64,000 nt of DNA from Agelas oroides (lineage: Eukaryota > Porifera > Demospongiae > Agelasida > Agelasidae): assembly GCA_949130485.1 (NCBI GenBank), contig OX422192.1, forward strand, positions 6,239,085-6,303,084. Reading direction: 5' to 3'. Position 1 is the stretch's first letter. Every line of letters begins with the position of its first letter. A program made the position numbers and the translations under genes. This document shows, piece after piece, positions 1 to 12,400 of the stretch. The notes beneath the pieces were generated by a model. It ran no database searches. It had not been told where the DNA came from and saw nothing but the letters and a program-made list of their open reading frames with translations.

Positions 1-18
1 CATTGCATTGCAGTGTAG

Positions 19-24
19 TTTATT
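19..24 (-). promoter_or_regulatory. Candidate poly(A) signal AATAAA for gene A
   Basis: The minus strand reads AATAAA here, 217 bases past the stop codon at 241-243. It is the only canonical hexamer I noticed between the stop and the window edge. Placement fits a 3' end, but the cleavage site is not visible, so this is an inference. Confidence 0.45.
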
Positions 25-240
25 TGTCCACCCCATGCCTTCATATCTGGATCTGGATCAGAGACATACTTAGAATTGAAACAGTGATTTTGTATGTAAC
101 ATTCTGCATGCAATTTTTGAACAGTTTGGTGGTACTAATACTAAATATTTCATTCATTAGCCACTTTCTGTGTCTCACTGCAATTGGTCTGTTTGCCATA
201 ACCTGTCACACCAATGAAATTGTGGTTCAACAAGGTTTCT

Positions 241-434
241 TCACAGCTGATAAGCACATAACCAGTTGAATGCATAGTTTAAGCCAACAGCAAGATTGTG
301 CTCGCACTTCTGAACAAGAATATTCTGAACAGCACTTGGACCTCCTTGTGCAAGTTGTGCCAGTAAGTCATTGAGTATTACTCCAAACTTACAGCCATGA
401 TTATATACCTGTTCCCAGGTCTGCTTTTCTTTTC
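241..434 (-). CDS. Gene A terminal coding exon
   Basis: Read on the minus strand this exon starts after a pyrimidine-leaning acceptor ending GAG at 437-435. It supplies two bases of a split codon, then 63 codons and a TGA stop at 243-241. The peptide begins KEKQTWEQVYNHG and ends NYAFNWLCAYQL, with an amphipathic middle (ILNDLLAQLAQGG, then SAVQNILVQK). Its phase-1 start matches the phase-1 end of exon 6448-6637, the main reason for joining them. I do not recognise the domain. The intron between these exons holds the LINE and several MITEs. An open frame on the opposite strand is taken as a shadow. Confidence 0.7.
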
Positions 435-3400
435 CTCAACACATTAACAGGATGCAAAGAGGAAGAACCAACAAAAATTGGCCAGAGTTAGCCTTGTTCC
501 CAGGCCTCCCCTGTTTTTACCTTCCATTTGCGTTCATAATAATACATGGAATCGGAAGATCGGCGAAAAATTAAAATGGGTAAGGCCAGTGAGCATTCAT
601 AATGTGTGTGGACGCGAGGTGGACGCAGGACGGGAGGGGCTGATATTCAAAAATATACGTACTAAACTTGAAAGCGAGTTTCTTAATTTCCATCGCGCTA
701 AGGTCTGGAGTCCAAAAACGCAGTAAAGTGCTCAAACAGATGATCCTGTGCATAGTTTTGGCAGTTGGGCCCCTCCCCCCCACGTCCACATCGCATCCAC
801 CTGATGTCATTCACGTGATGAATGCTCCCAGCCTTTTCGCCGGTCTTCCGCTCCTGTGAACGGAAGGTAAAAATTGGGGAGTCCTGGGAACGAGGCTAGC
901 CCAGAGTGGCGTAGTGTACAAAGCTGACACAATAACAGAAGCCTGAGATTTTGATAAGTTAATGATGAATGTACTACCATTCATCATTAGCTGTGAGCTA
1001 CTGATGTGATGCTTCTGATCAGAAGATATTCCTGGAAAGGCATTACACGGCTATTTACGAAACTACTATAGCTACATGTATAGGTAATGATTTATATAAT
1101 CCGACCGTAGGCACTGGTTAAGTGCAGCTCTTTATCAAGTGCATAATATTTAGTAAGCGCAAAATTTATTGAGGGTTTTACCCATCAAAGTTCAAGGTTC
1201 AAGGTTCAAGGTTCAAGGTTCATCGATAAAGGGCACGACAGTGTACATATAAAAAACTCAGAATGGTAGGAAAAGCTTCCTACACTTATACAAAAACTGG
1301 ATATTACAGTCGGCTATCTTTATCAATAGCTGGTCCACTGAGTCTAAAGGGGTCCTGTCCAAGCCAATTTCATGCTGATGCACTCTCAAAAGGTGTCCGA
1401 TGTGGTTGGGAGCAGGGTTGTTCTCGTCACAAAGAGGACACGGCTTTGATCCATGACCATGATGTGCCAGCATCCCTGATAGGGCCATGAGCCCATCTTT
1501 ATGCCGTGTACCCAGATGTAGTGCAGAAAGTCTGGCCCAGCTCCCTCCTTTGTCCACAACCCCAACTATGAGAGGGGCCCTCTCTCTGCATTTCTCCAAT
1601 TTGCTCACCCTGTCCGCTTGCTTTACCACTCTCTTCACATCCTGCATACTTACTTCATCACCTCCTTTCAGAATAGCATCAGTATAGTTTGTTCCAAAGT
1701 GTTTCTCTAGCTCTCTACATTCACCAACTAGACAAAGAGGGTTAAGATTGTCCAGGAGTGACCTCATCGCCATGGCTGCAACACCCACGGCACCCACAGG
1801 CAGCTGCCTCTTCAACAACGCAAGCTGCCGCACCACTATTTTAGATGTTACAGATTCTAGATCCAGGACAGTCATAGCCGCTGTGTTTGAAAAGTGTCTG
1901 GGCCATTTCAGAGCTCTCTTTGCAAGCTCCCCAAGAAAGCTCTCAAGCTGCTCAAGAATGTCTCCAGAGACAATCCAGTTCTCACTGTCGACGAAAAGAA
2001 TAGGCATGACATATGTCTCAGTGATGGATCTTGTTGATAGGGGGACACAGACTTCCATAGTGGAAAAAAGACTTGTGTGCCCTCCTGATATTCGACCGTG
2101 AGGCCATCATGTCTCCTCTCCACCAGTACCCTAAACACTTGGCTGCATTCCTGACTGGGATTTCAGAACCATCAACCTCACACTGAGTGATCACGCCAAC
2201 ACCACGACCATGACAGTTTCACACTTCTGAACATTTAGCTTGAGGACGTTGTGGGCAGCAAAAACCTTTACATATCATCACCTGCCCCTCAACTGAGCCT
2301 GTACCTGTGGCAAGGATCCTGATATCGTCGGCATGTAGGAAGCCCCCCGTGTAGAAGCTGTTCACAGAGAGACCGAGCCCAGACTGTTCAAGCACCCTCA
2401 GCAAGGGATCCATGACAAGCAAGAAAAGAGCAGGAGGAAGAAATGATCCCTGCTTGACACCTCCCTGTATTGTGTACGGCTCAGACAACATCCATTCATC
2501 CACCTTCACCTGAAAAATGCTCATACCAACTCTTCATGAGCCGCCAACACCTCCCATTCACACCCACCTCATATAACCTCTGTAACAACACCGGGTACTC
2601 AACCAAGTCAAACGTTTTTTGCAAATCGTATAGGCACATGAAGACCTGGCTACCACCCCACAAATACCTGCCAATTACCTCCTGGTGGCAAAGATTGAAT
2701 CACCACAGGACACCCTCTTTCTATACGTTGACTGATTGGGGTTGGGAATGGATGCTTCCAGTAATACCACCTGAGGTCTCTCAAGAACCAAGAATTCCAG
2801 CACCTTGGTCACCACTGAGGACAAGGTCACACCTCTGTAACTTTCCACCAGCTGAGGGTCTTTTCCACTCCCTTTGTAGACCGGAACGACCACTCCCCGC
2901 TTCAGGCTATCTTGCACCGACTCAAGATCAATAACTACATTCAAGATAGCAGTCAGCCATGTGGTAACAACATCACCCCCTTCAATCAGATGCTCAGCCA
3001 TCAGATTATCAGGCCCAGGGGCCTTCCCTCTCTTCAGTTTCCTGACGGAAAAAAAACACTTTCTTCAGCTGTGAAAGAAGCATCCAGAAGATGATCCTCC
3101 ATATCCGGTGACTGCATAGCCAAGGCATCCACTGTCTGTTGTAACTCCTGCAGCCCAGGAAATTCACCCACCTTCAACTTGGCCAGGTTACTGAAGTGGC
3201 GAGCCCATACTTCCATCAGGGACTGTGGACTGCTGATGACTTCCCCATCAACTATTAACTTTGAGCATCTGTTGTTCTTTCTGCCAGGCAGTCTGAAATG
3301 ACTCCTTGCCCCAGCTGTGAACATCTTATCTCTCCTCTGAATTCTCATCCTTTCAGCCTTAGCTGCACAGAATCTGACCCTCCTCCTTACAGCCCTACGT

Positions 3401-6400
3401 AATCTGCCTTTCTCCTCAAAAAGAGATCTTTTGAATGGACAGCCTGCATCATTCTATGCTCTATGAGCTGATCTGCTCTGTGCACATAAGGCAGTCAGAG
3501 TATCATCCTTCCATCTCCGTGGCTTTCTGGGTTGAACAAGAGGAAGAGTTCTCTCAGCAGCATCACACAGCACCCTTGCTGCATATTCCAGCTCCTGATC
3601 AATGTCCTGTACACTGTCATGACTGGTGTTGAGGAGTGGGACTACGTGACTGTTAACTGTATTCGAATAATCAACCATCTCTCCAGATCACCTAGCTTGG
3701 TCCAAGTCAATACTCTGAGACACTGCACCCTCCATATGATCCTCCTGACAGGATGCATACACCATATTCACAAACAGAGGAAGATGATCAGAGGTATTGA
3801 GGTCATCCATAGAGAGAATACGACAACCTGACATCAGAGAGGTAGCCTCAACATCAGCAAGGATATAGTCAACTGTTGTTCGCACATCACCGCTCATGTA
3901 GGTAAAGCTGGGGTCAGAGGACAAACTGGCAACAGACACAGCACTCAAGTTACATTGCTCCATCACCTCACTCACCAGAACACCTTGCACATTAGGGTCA
4001 TCCTGTCCCTTCTTTCCCCCTAATGAACCAAGGTGTGCGTTGAAATCCCCCAGAATGATAACAGGACCAAGTAAGGAAGATTCACTGATAACTCTCTCAA
4101 GTTCTATCAGGTGATCCCTATAGCACTCCAAGCCCTGATCTGAGCATGGCATGTATACACCAATAACTGAGACCAATGAACTGTCGCCATCATCCACTGA
4201 GAACCTCACAGCACAGACGCGGTCCGAGGAGATCCCAGAAACTAGAGTACCCCCAATTCGGGGTTGCTGGTGGCCTATTGGTTAAAGCACTGGACTGCGG
4301 ATTGAAAGGTCCAGGGTTCCAGTCCCACTAGCAGCAGAGATTTATTTCTCTTCTGGGTGCACTCAACCCTACCTCCAAAATTGAGTAGACGGTTTTCCTT
4401 CACGTCCTTCGGAGGGGACGTTAAGCCGTCGGTCCCGGGGAACCCCTTAAAATTAGCCTAAGTGCTACTGGAGATTTCCTCGGTAACTGGGTCATCCCAT
4501 AATAAAAGATACAAATAAATAAAAATACTCTTATGCCACAACAGTCCGATTCCGCCACAACCCTTTCCACCATCAGATTCACACGTCAGCCTGCTATCTG
4601 CCTTTCCAGTTGCAGCATGTCCTTCACAGATATTACCCAACTTGTCAATCTCATACGGCCATAGCCAGTGCTCAGACCGAACATAAGGTGCACTTCCATG
4701 ACAATTCCAACAACCAATAGTCAAACCAGCCCCCGACTTGCTCCATGAGTGTAGCTTGACACTTCCTCCCCTCAACCCCTTGGCTCTGCTGATCTGGATG
4801 GTTCATATTGTGCCAGACTGCAACAAAACAGTCATTTTCCCTACCTGACTGAAGAGCAGTATGCAGGCTCATCTCTGAAATCTTGACCTTAAATGCAGGA
4901 TCAAGAGCCTCTTTGACACGCCAGTAACGTAGGACCTTGCAAGACAGTAGAGACTCCAGTCGAGTTGTTCCTAGTTCCTAGTGGTGTAGGATCAGACAAC
5001 ACATGCACATACATGAAACAGGGCTTAGACTTAACCTGACTTGGACTGGCCTCAGCTGTTCGAAGCAGATGTAGATCAATCTTGATCTCAGCCGTGCTAC
5101 TCTTGAGGGAGTTGATAACACTCAGCACCGCAGATTTAAAAGCAGAGTCAGTAGCAGACACCTGGCTGTCAAGCCTTTCTAAGGTTTCAGCCCTTGTGTG
5201 ACTCCACGACCCCCTAACAGTGATATCAACATGGCCATCAGTATTGTCTGCCACATCATTACCAGCATACGCATTCCCCTGGTCTCTGCAAACAGCTTCT
5301 TCAAACAAGGCAACCCTCAGCTCAGACACCTCATCACTGCCAGCAATATTCATCCGCCTCATAAACTCCTCCTTTGATAGTTCTCCACTGACACAGAAGC
5401 GTGGGAGTAAATTCATGTTCTCACAAACGTCACACCAGAGTTATGACAAGACTAGACTACAAAGTTGTGGTAATAAACAGAGACCTCGAACAGAGGCACG
5501 GCCACCTCAAAATTCCAATTACAGGCCATCATGTGTTAGGCACATGCACTTAATAAGCAAACTTTGAATGTGTCGAGCAAAACGTAGATTCATACTACGA
5601 AGAACAAAGAGAATGGGTATCTGTAGTCCTTTACCACGCTTTCTTCGACCGGTAAATTCACAAGTGATGATCCCTCCATGTGCTAAAACACCCGCGAAAA
5701 CTCTCCAGGAACATGGCCAACGACAGCAGCATCCTTGAGGAGACTGACAGTGGATTTGTCATGGCTTTTGCCATCCTCCCGTTCCAAAGTTAGGCCCTTC
5801 CAACTGGTATTCCTGTTTCTGGTCCTCCGCCCGCATCAATAGTTTCGCCTTACGCAATTTCAGCAACTCGACTTCTGCGCATGCCCAGTATGGTGGATTT
5901 GCGGTGAGTTGTAAAATCGGTTGTATCTATCGCCATCAGCCTAGCAAACTAAGGAAGGTGTCTGTCATGTTTTTAGGCTTCAGTATGTTTTATTCATTCT
6001 TTTTGTACCTTTTTGTAGGTATATCTCACTTGGCTGTTGTGTATGGTGTTAGTGAACTGTAGTGTTTGTGTCGAAGTACTTGGTTTCTAGGTTGCTAAGT
6101 ACCTGCCCGCCTGCGTCAATGCCACAGAAAACCCCGGACCAGAAACAGGAACACCAGTTGGAAGGGCCTTAATATCTCTCTGACAAACGGCCGCCAGATC
6201 TGCTTGTAAATGTGATGGCCACGAATGACACTCTGCCATGTTGAACGAGCGATATAACAGAAGCAGCAAAAGCTCCACCCACTATTTTCACACCCATTTA
6301 TTAGGCGACTATTTCTTGTTAAGTGCACGTCCGCTATTAAGCGCATACTTCCTTGCTGTCAGCTGTTATAAGCGCATGCGCTTAACAACCAGCACCTACA

Positions 6401-9400
6401 GTATGTCATGTAAAACTATGGTACTCTTGACTAACTGTATTTCTTACCTCCTCCCTTCTGAATAAGTGTCTCCACTGCAGGTTGGAATCCAGTATACGCT
6501 GCATAGGCCAAACTACCATCTAGTAGTTCTTTCATCCTTTTGTCATCCTGGAGAAGTTCAAGCCCAATAAGGTTGCGGTGGAATGAGACTTCATCCTTTT
6601 CCTTAATGGCTTTCCTGAGTTTCTTCAGTAATTCCTCCTACACATGGGGCACCCAATTGGAGTGTAATAACGTACAGTAGCACTACTATAGATTGAAATG
6701 CAACTCAGAGTGAGACACATCTGTGGGCATGAGCTAATATAAAGTGAATGCAATGGTATGTTACATCACTACAAAAACTTTCTCAATTTGATAGGGGCTG
6801 GCAGTAATAAACATGACACACTGTCAGTGGGAGCAACCATTCACAAAACATGAACCATTCTAGTACTAGTACTGTGTATTACGACATCATGGTTTGCTTA
6901 TGTACTAGCCTTGTATATTAGTCAATGTAGCTAGGGTGGTGTTTGTAACACTCAATGCTTCCAAGTGTTCACATCTACGATATGAGGGTATTTTATGGTG
7001 GCATCCAATAAAGAAGTTAGGGGGATTTGTAGTATACATCAACCCATCTACAGAGGCCAAGTGATGTACGCTACTTAGATTGCAATAGGTTCTAACAAGC
7101 AATCATCACCTCTAGGCTTACTGGTAGGACCCCGGAATATGCTGATGGAACTAACATGCAAGTTTAGGCTGAATTTAGGGCTGAACTAACACTCAAATCG
7201 GTCCGAGATGGCTTCATTTTGCTGGAAACTAACACACCAATCTGTACGTCAAGTAAAAAAACTAACTCAAAATCTGCACAAGTTAGTAGCAATTGTAAGT
7301 AACTAAAACTTGTACCCATACAAGATACAGTGCCCATGCGTGCGGCACGCTATATAATTGAAATTGAAATTTTGAAACATAGTAGTCAGACCATGTGCGT
7401 TGCAGTTTGCTGTGCTACACCATGCCAGGGGGTGTCTCTAGATGTCTTCTAACCAGGAAAAGTATTGAATTTTCTTCTAACATTACCAGGTTACGAATGG
7501 AAGAAGTGGGTTAGCTTCCTGTAGTTTTGCAGCCATCCGACCTCTTTTCAAGTACGGTACACTCTCTGAGCTACCGCGCTTCGCCCCTACGGCTGTTAAG
7601 CAGCCACCGTGCTACAACTGTGGCCCCCCCACATTCAAAGTGTTTCCGGTACCTATGAGAAGGCGATTGTGAAGATGTCTTGGTGCATTCAAGTAACACT
7701 AAATTCCATACGAGATAAGGACTATACAAAACAACTAATTCTCTAAATCGTACGAGATTGTTACAAAATGAATGTATGAGGTAGGCCTATTTCGGGAGAT
7801 TTTTGCACGTTCCATCAGCATATTCCGGGGTCCTTTACCGGTGTAAAGTTGTGATAGAAAGTTAATACAACAGAGTCTCCCTTCAGCAGCTGGGAGATAC
7901 ATGGAAAAACCACAGCATCTCTTACAACTCCAGTGACTATCCAAGGATAGTTCAAAGTATAGCCAATTCAGGTCTGCTTTCAGTACATTACTAGATAGTA
8001 CTGACAATGAGTATCTAACACTTTGCTGACAATGTTTCCATGTTGTATACACTGCTTCAGAAGGCTTACAATATTCAAACTGTTTGTTCATGATCATGAT
8101 GTGGTTGCTTCTAGCCTATTCCATGATAACCAGACACTGGAGGGGCTGGTTAATGAACGCTGTCATGAATCTACATTAAGCAGTGAACTGGACTACTTTG
8201 CTGAAGGAAATCGCCTCATCTCCATGTTTCCATAGCAAAGGGAGGAAAGGTTTTGTAAATTTAATACATGGTAATGTCATGAATCTGTAGTATGGACAGC
8301 AATGAATGAACTTAGCTATCAGGCTTTGTAGCAGCTTTTACACAACCGCTATCCATGCAGTCATGTAGTTGGCACAATAACAAGTGAATAACCTGTGAGA
8401 GTCATCAAATAAATAATGTTGTATAACTGTGGTGGTCCTAGTAATCAGTTTAGTAGTGGTTTAGACTAAGTCCAAGCATGTAATAAATTCATACCTTATC
8501 AGTGTAGTAGTGGTTTAGAGTTAGTCTTGTAAGTCATGCAGTGGTAGTAATCAGCAAAAAAGCTATGGAACTTACATATTTTAGCTAGTCTAACTGATTT
8601 AGGTAGAATAAGTGTACAAGCTTTAGATACCAGGCCTAGCACAATCACGCACTTATACACTGGAGATGTAATGCATCAAGACGTAGAATTTTATATTAAA
8701 AGGTGACATCTTATTAATTGTGCAATCAATCGTAACCAAAATTGGTCTCTGAAACTGCAGCATGTTATATACTAATTATTTAGCATCATATTCTCCTACT
8801 GTAGAGAGCAGTGGTTAACTTTACATTCCACAGTATGATAGCCACATGCTCCAATCTTTCTGTAGATGAAGTTCATCACATGATGGAAGTTCACACCACA
8901 ACTGAATGAGTATGCAGTGGAATCCCTCTAGAGTGGACACCATTGGGAACCAGCATTGTGTCCCTTATAATGAGGTGTTGCTAACTCAGGGCCTTATGAT
9001 ATATTTCCGGGAGGTGTGGTACTGTGTAATCATAATTTTCAGATGTTTCCCTTGCTGTACGCTGGCGGGGAAGGCCAAGCACAGGCTAGTATTATGAGTA
9101 ACAGTGCTAGTCTAACGTCAAGTTGTTAACTCCAATAGCGATTGTGGATAATCTTGTTGACCTTTTCAACAAGATTATCCACAATCGCTATTGGAGCACT
9201 GTTTGCATACAATTGGGACTGTGAAAACTGTCTGTTATACGAAGTATTGTCCGCAGTTCATGGGTTGCTTAAGATTTGAAGTGAATGGAAGGACAGTCGG
9301 GACTTTCGGAATTGTCCATTATATTATGGGTATCCACTGTTGAGGGGTGTATACTTTCAATAGTCAGGGCTCTGCTACCAGCGAACACTCCTCATGACTG

Positions 9401-12400
9401 AAAACTGCCTACAGTAGCAGAAATGGTGCCCTTACAAGGGGAGAGGAGCGGTTGCTACACCCTTTAGTGCCAATAAGGGGAGAAATGGTCCAGTCAGTGC
9501 CAACCAAGACAATTCTACAGCCAACCAAGGCAGTCACAATGTGACAGCATGTCATGATTATGCCTGCCCACCTCCCCCTATCCCAACCTTTTGCTACTGC
9601 AAAACCTATTTCTCAAAACAGATTGTGACAGCCAATAATGTGGCCAAAGTCAGATAATGCATCTATCAAGCATGTTTGAGTTGAATTGTATAACACTCCT
9701 CTGTAGCACTTTTCATACCAGCATACAGAAGATAAGACAGTGACCCTATAACTTAAAATCATCAAGCGCTAAGTGAAGGTTTCAACAGCATGTCTTGTGC
9801 TGTCATGTGAATGATGACAGCTATACCCCACCCATACTTCATGGCTTCTACTCTTGCACAGTCTGTTAAACTGAACGCCAGTGAACAGTGGACAGCAGAC
9901 CCTCTTTTGTGTGACTCAGAACAAGACCAATTAAAATGTTAAAATCAACAGTACTATTTTATGGTCAGTATTGTAGTCACATTCACTTACCCCATTATCA
10001 TCTTTGATTTTGATATCAGCTCCTTTGTCAACAAGGTATCTTACTGTGTCCACATGACATGCTCTCACTGCCAGGTTTAGGGGAGTGTACTGATGGTGAA
10101 AATTAAAAAAAAAAAAAATTGAACATGATAGCCAAGTATCCTAGTATGTAGTTGGCTGTGTGTAATTAGCCAAATTGAACTGGCTTAACAAACTGTGTTT
10201 CTAATATAGTGCACACAAAGATACTCACAGAAGCTAGAGTTTAGTAGAGCATTTTATCACTTCAGTGATGTCAGACATAAATTTGCTTAGCACCTACTGT
10301 ATAGTGGGTTTCTTTTGTGGGAGAAGTTTTGCTAATTGCTTGACAACAGATATTCGCTGAAAAACTTTGTGAAATGCATCAGCCAAGTTCACCATGGGCA
10401 TGTTACTTGGTGAGAAAAAAGTGAAAAAGAGATAAGTGCATACGATAAACATGAGTCGGTTATGAGCGATTTGCAGAGCTTTGGTTTTTGAAGCGCAGAA
10501 TCAGCTTGCTTGAAGTAATTCAACAAGGCCATGACTGCCACTAGCTCTCGATATCGATTACTGCTCAGAGAGCTCCAGATGAGTGATTTTCACACAATGG
10601 AGACAGGAGAAATGACATGTGTTGACACATGGCCACGTAAAAAATTCCCAATCTCCCCACATGTAGGCATCAGAGACCAATTCTGGCCAGTATGTGTTGG
10701 AATATTCGTGGGAAAATCTTTCAAAAATAGCCAAAGAATCGTGAAATCTATTGACTATCACCAGTATTCAAGATGCCATTTTGCTACCATACGGTTGCAT
10801 GATGTCACAGAAGCAGACAAAAGTCTTTCTCAAGCTGCTGTGAGGGGGGAGGCTGGTGTAGCTGGTGAAAGAGGGCTTGTTTGTGGATGAAAGTTTTACT
10901 CCTGGTGTAAGTGCACCATCGATATGTACTCAAATTGGATGTCAATTGGCTTCTAGACTAGCAATTACATATATTACAGTGATGTATATATGGGGGGGAA
11001 ATAAAAGCAAGCTAAATAGCTAAGACATACCTTTTCACAGACTATAGAATGGCAGAATAACACTTGCCATGCATCGCATGCAGTATTTGTAATTACTATA
11101 AGTTTTGCTTGTTTGACTTAGGGGGATAACCAAAGCACATCCAAGCTGAAGTACAAAACTGACTGTGAAAGCTAAAATCTGAGGGATACTGCTATCTGAG
11201 CTCATTCACACACTCTTTCACAAGTTCAGTATATCTAATTAATCTACATTATTGAGAACTTACAAATTGTATAAAGTACCCCCACAAAGTACAGCACAGA
11301 TCGAAATATATAATTTATGCACACATTGTAGTTGAGCTTACAGGTAATTTACGGAGGCATAAAACTCCATGTTTTATACCTTTGTAACAGCAGTCAGAAA
11401 ATGTAACCGCTAGGCTGTAACTTAAGGGTGTGAAGTCAAGATTTCAACAGCCAAGTCTTGTACTGCAATGTAGGTGGTAACACCTATCCACCCTGCTTCC
11501 ATGCCTTCTACTTTTGCAAAACATAACACTAGGAGACTGCTGCATGTGAATACAGTCATAGTCTGTGCAAATGAAGCACTCTAAAAGTATCACATAGCCT
11601 GCTGGACTCAAGTTGAGTTTGTACATACCTTAATATGGCTGCCGTTGCCTACACAAGTCCCATGTGGAGTACTTACTCAATGAAATGGTTATGAGTTAAG
11701 AAACAGTGGACACCACACATTTTGTTGAGCAATTGGGAAAAAGCCAAACTCAAACTCTATGATCAGTAGTACTAATTTACAATCAGCGGTCATTCATGTA
11801 TCCCATTCTGATCTTTTAATGTTGATCTCAGCTTGATCCAACACGGTCAGGGTGCCAATTGTAGTGGAGCTCACAGAGAATGATATACCTGGTGCTGCCC
11901 TTGCTGAACCTTTGGATTTTCACACAGTTCCTTCACTGAAGTGGTGGCTTTTGTGCTGCAGCATAAAAGGACTGTCTTGGTAGAAGAAACAGTGGGAAGT
12001 AAGCAGGTCCTTGTCAAGAGAAGGTTGTATTGTTTACTGACTAGCAATGACTATGATTTGTAGAATTCATAAGGCCAATCTGTTGGGGGACAAAGTGGCT
12101 GATGTGGATGGCTCATATCTGTGGTGAAAGCATCAGACAGTCAGCAAGAGTGGCATTAGTGTGGTTCCTCTTGGTTTTCCAAGCCTACCACTAACTTTTG
12201 TACTCTTCAGTTTGCGTTCATAATAACACACAAAGGCTGCCAAAAAGACGCAGTGTAATCTCATTTTCTTACCCCTTTCTCATCTTTGACATTGATGTCA
12301 GCTCCTTTATCAACCAAGCACCTTACTGTATCCACATGGTTGTTTGCAGCTGCCACGCATAGGGGAGTGTACTGTTTGGGAGAAATAAAGAAAGAACTTG

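Larger units (their letters stand above)
1191..5416 (-). mobile_element. Decayed CR1/L2-like LINE (5' end uncertain)
   Basis: Minus-strand pieces occur in LINE order: an N-terminal or ORF1-like segment (5416-4901), APE-type endonuclease (4775-3688, split by a SINE), a linker (3678-3034), reverse transcriptase (3001-2219, frameshifted), a C-terminal domain with a CCHH-like finger (2058-1258) and the (TTCAAGG)n tail. Frameshifts and stops show that this copy is dead. Clade assignment to CR1/L2 rests on the APE endonuclease, the ADD-type RT motif and the microsatellite tail. It sits inside the last intron of gene A. The 5' boundary beyond 5416 could not be fixed. Confidence 0.85.
6638..9990. other. 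Gene A intron with two MITEs and a hairpin
   Basis: No ANK-type exon is present. It holds the inverted-repeat element 7121-7841, a degenerate TIR element 8915-9353 with a perfect hairpin, and from about 9360 to 9660 a diverged copy of the TTAACAAC-ended family found intact at 42233-42952. Open frames at 7735-8097 (minus) and 8023-8235 (plus) have no recognisable motif and lack splice support. Confidence 0.6.

Noticed and set aside
3-269. 88-codon plus-strand frame at the window start
   Set aside because: Antisense to the terminal exon of gene A, no motif.
1748-2101. 117-codon plus-strand frame
   Set aside because: Antisense shadow of the LINE C-terminal domain.
2470-2934. 154-codon plus-strand frame
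   Set aside because: Antisense shadow of the LINE reverse transcriptase.
5220-5567. 115-codon plus-strand frame
   Set aside because: Antisense to the LINE N-terminal segment; no motif.
7735-8097. 120-codon minus-strand frame
   Set aside because: Overlaps the MITE right end at 7841, no motif and no consistent splice sites.
10531-10890. 119-codon plus-strand frame
   Set aside because: Intron of gene A; overlapping frame on the other strand; no recognisable domain.
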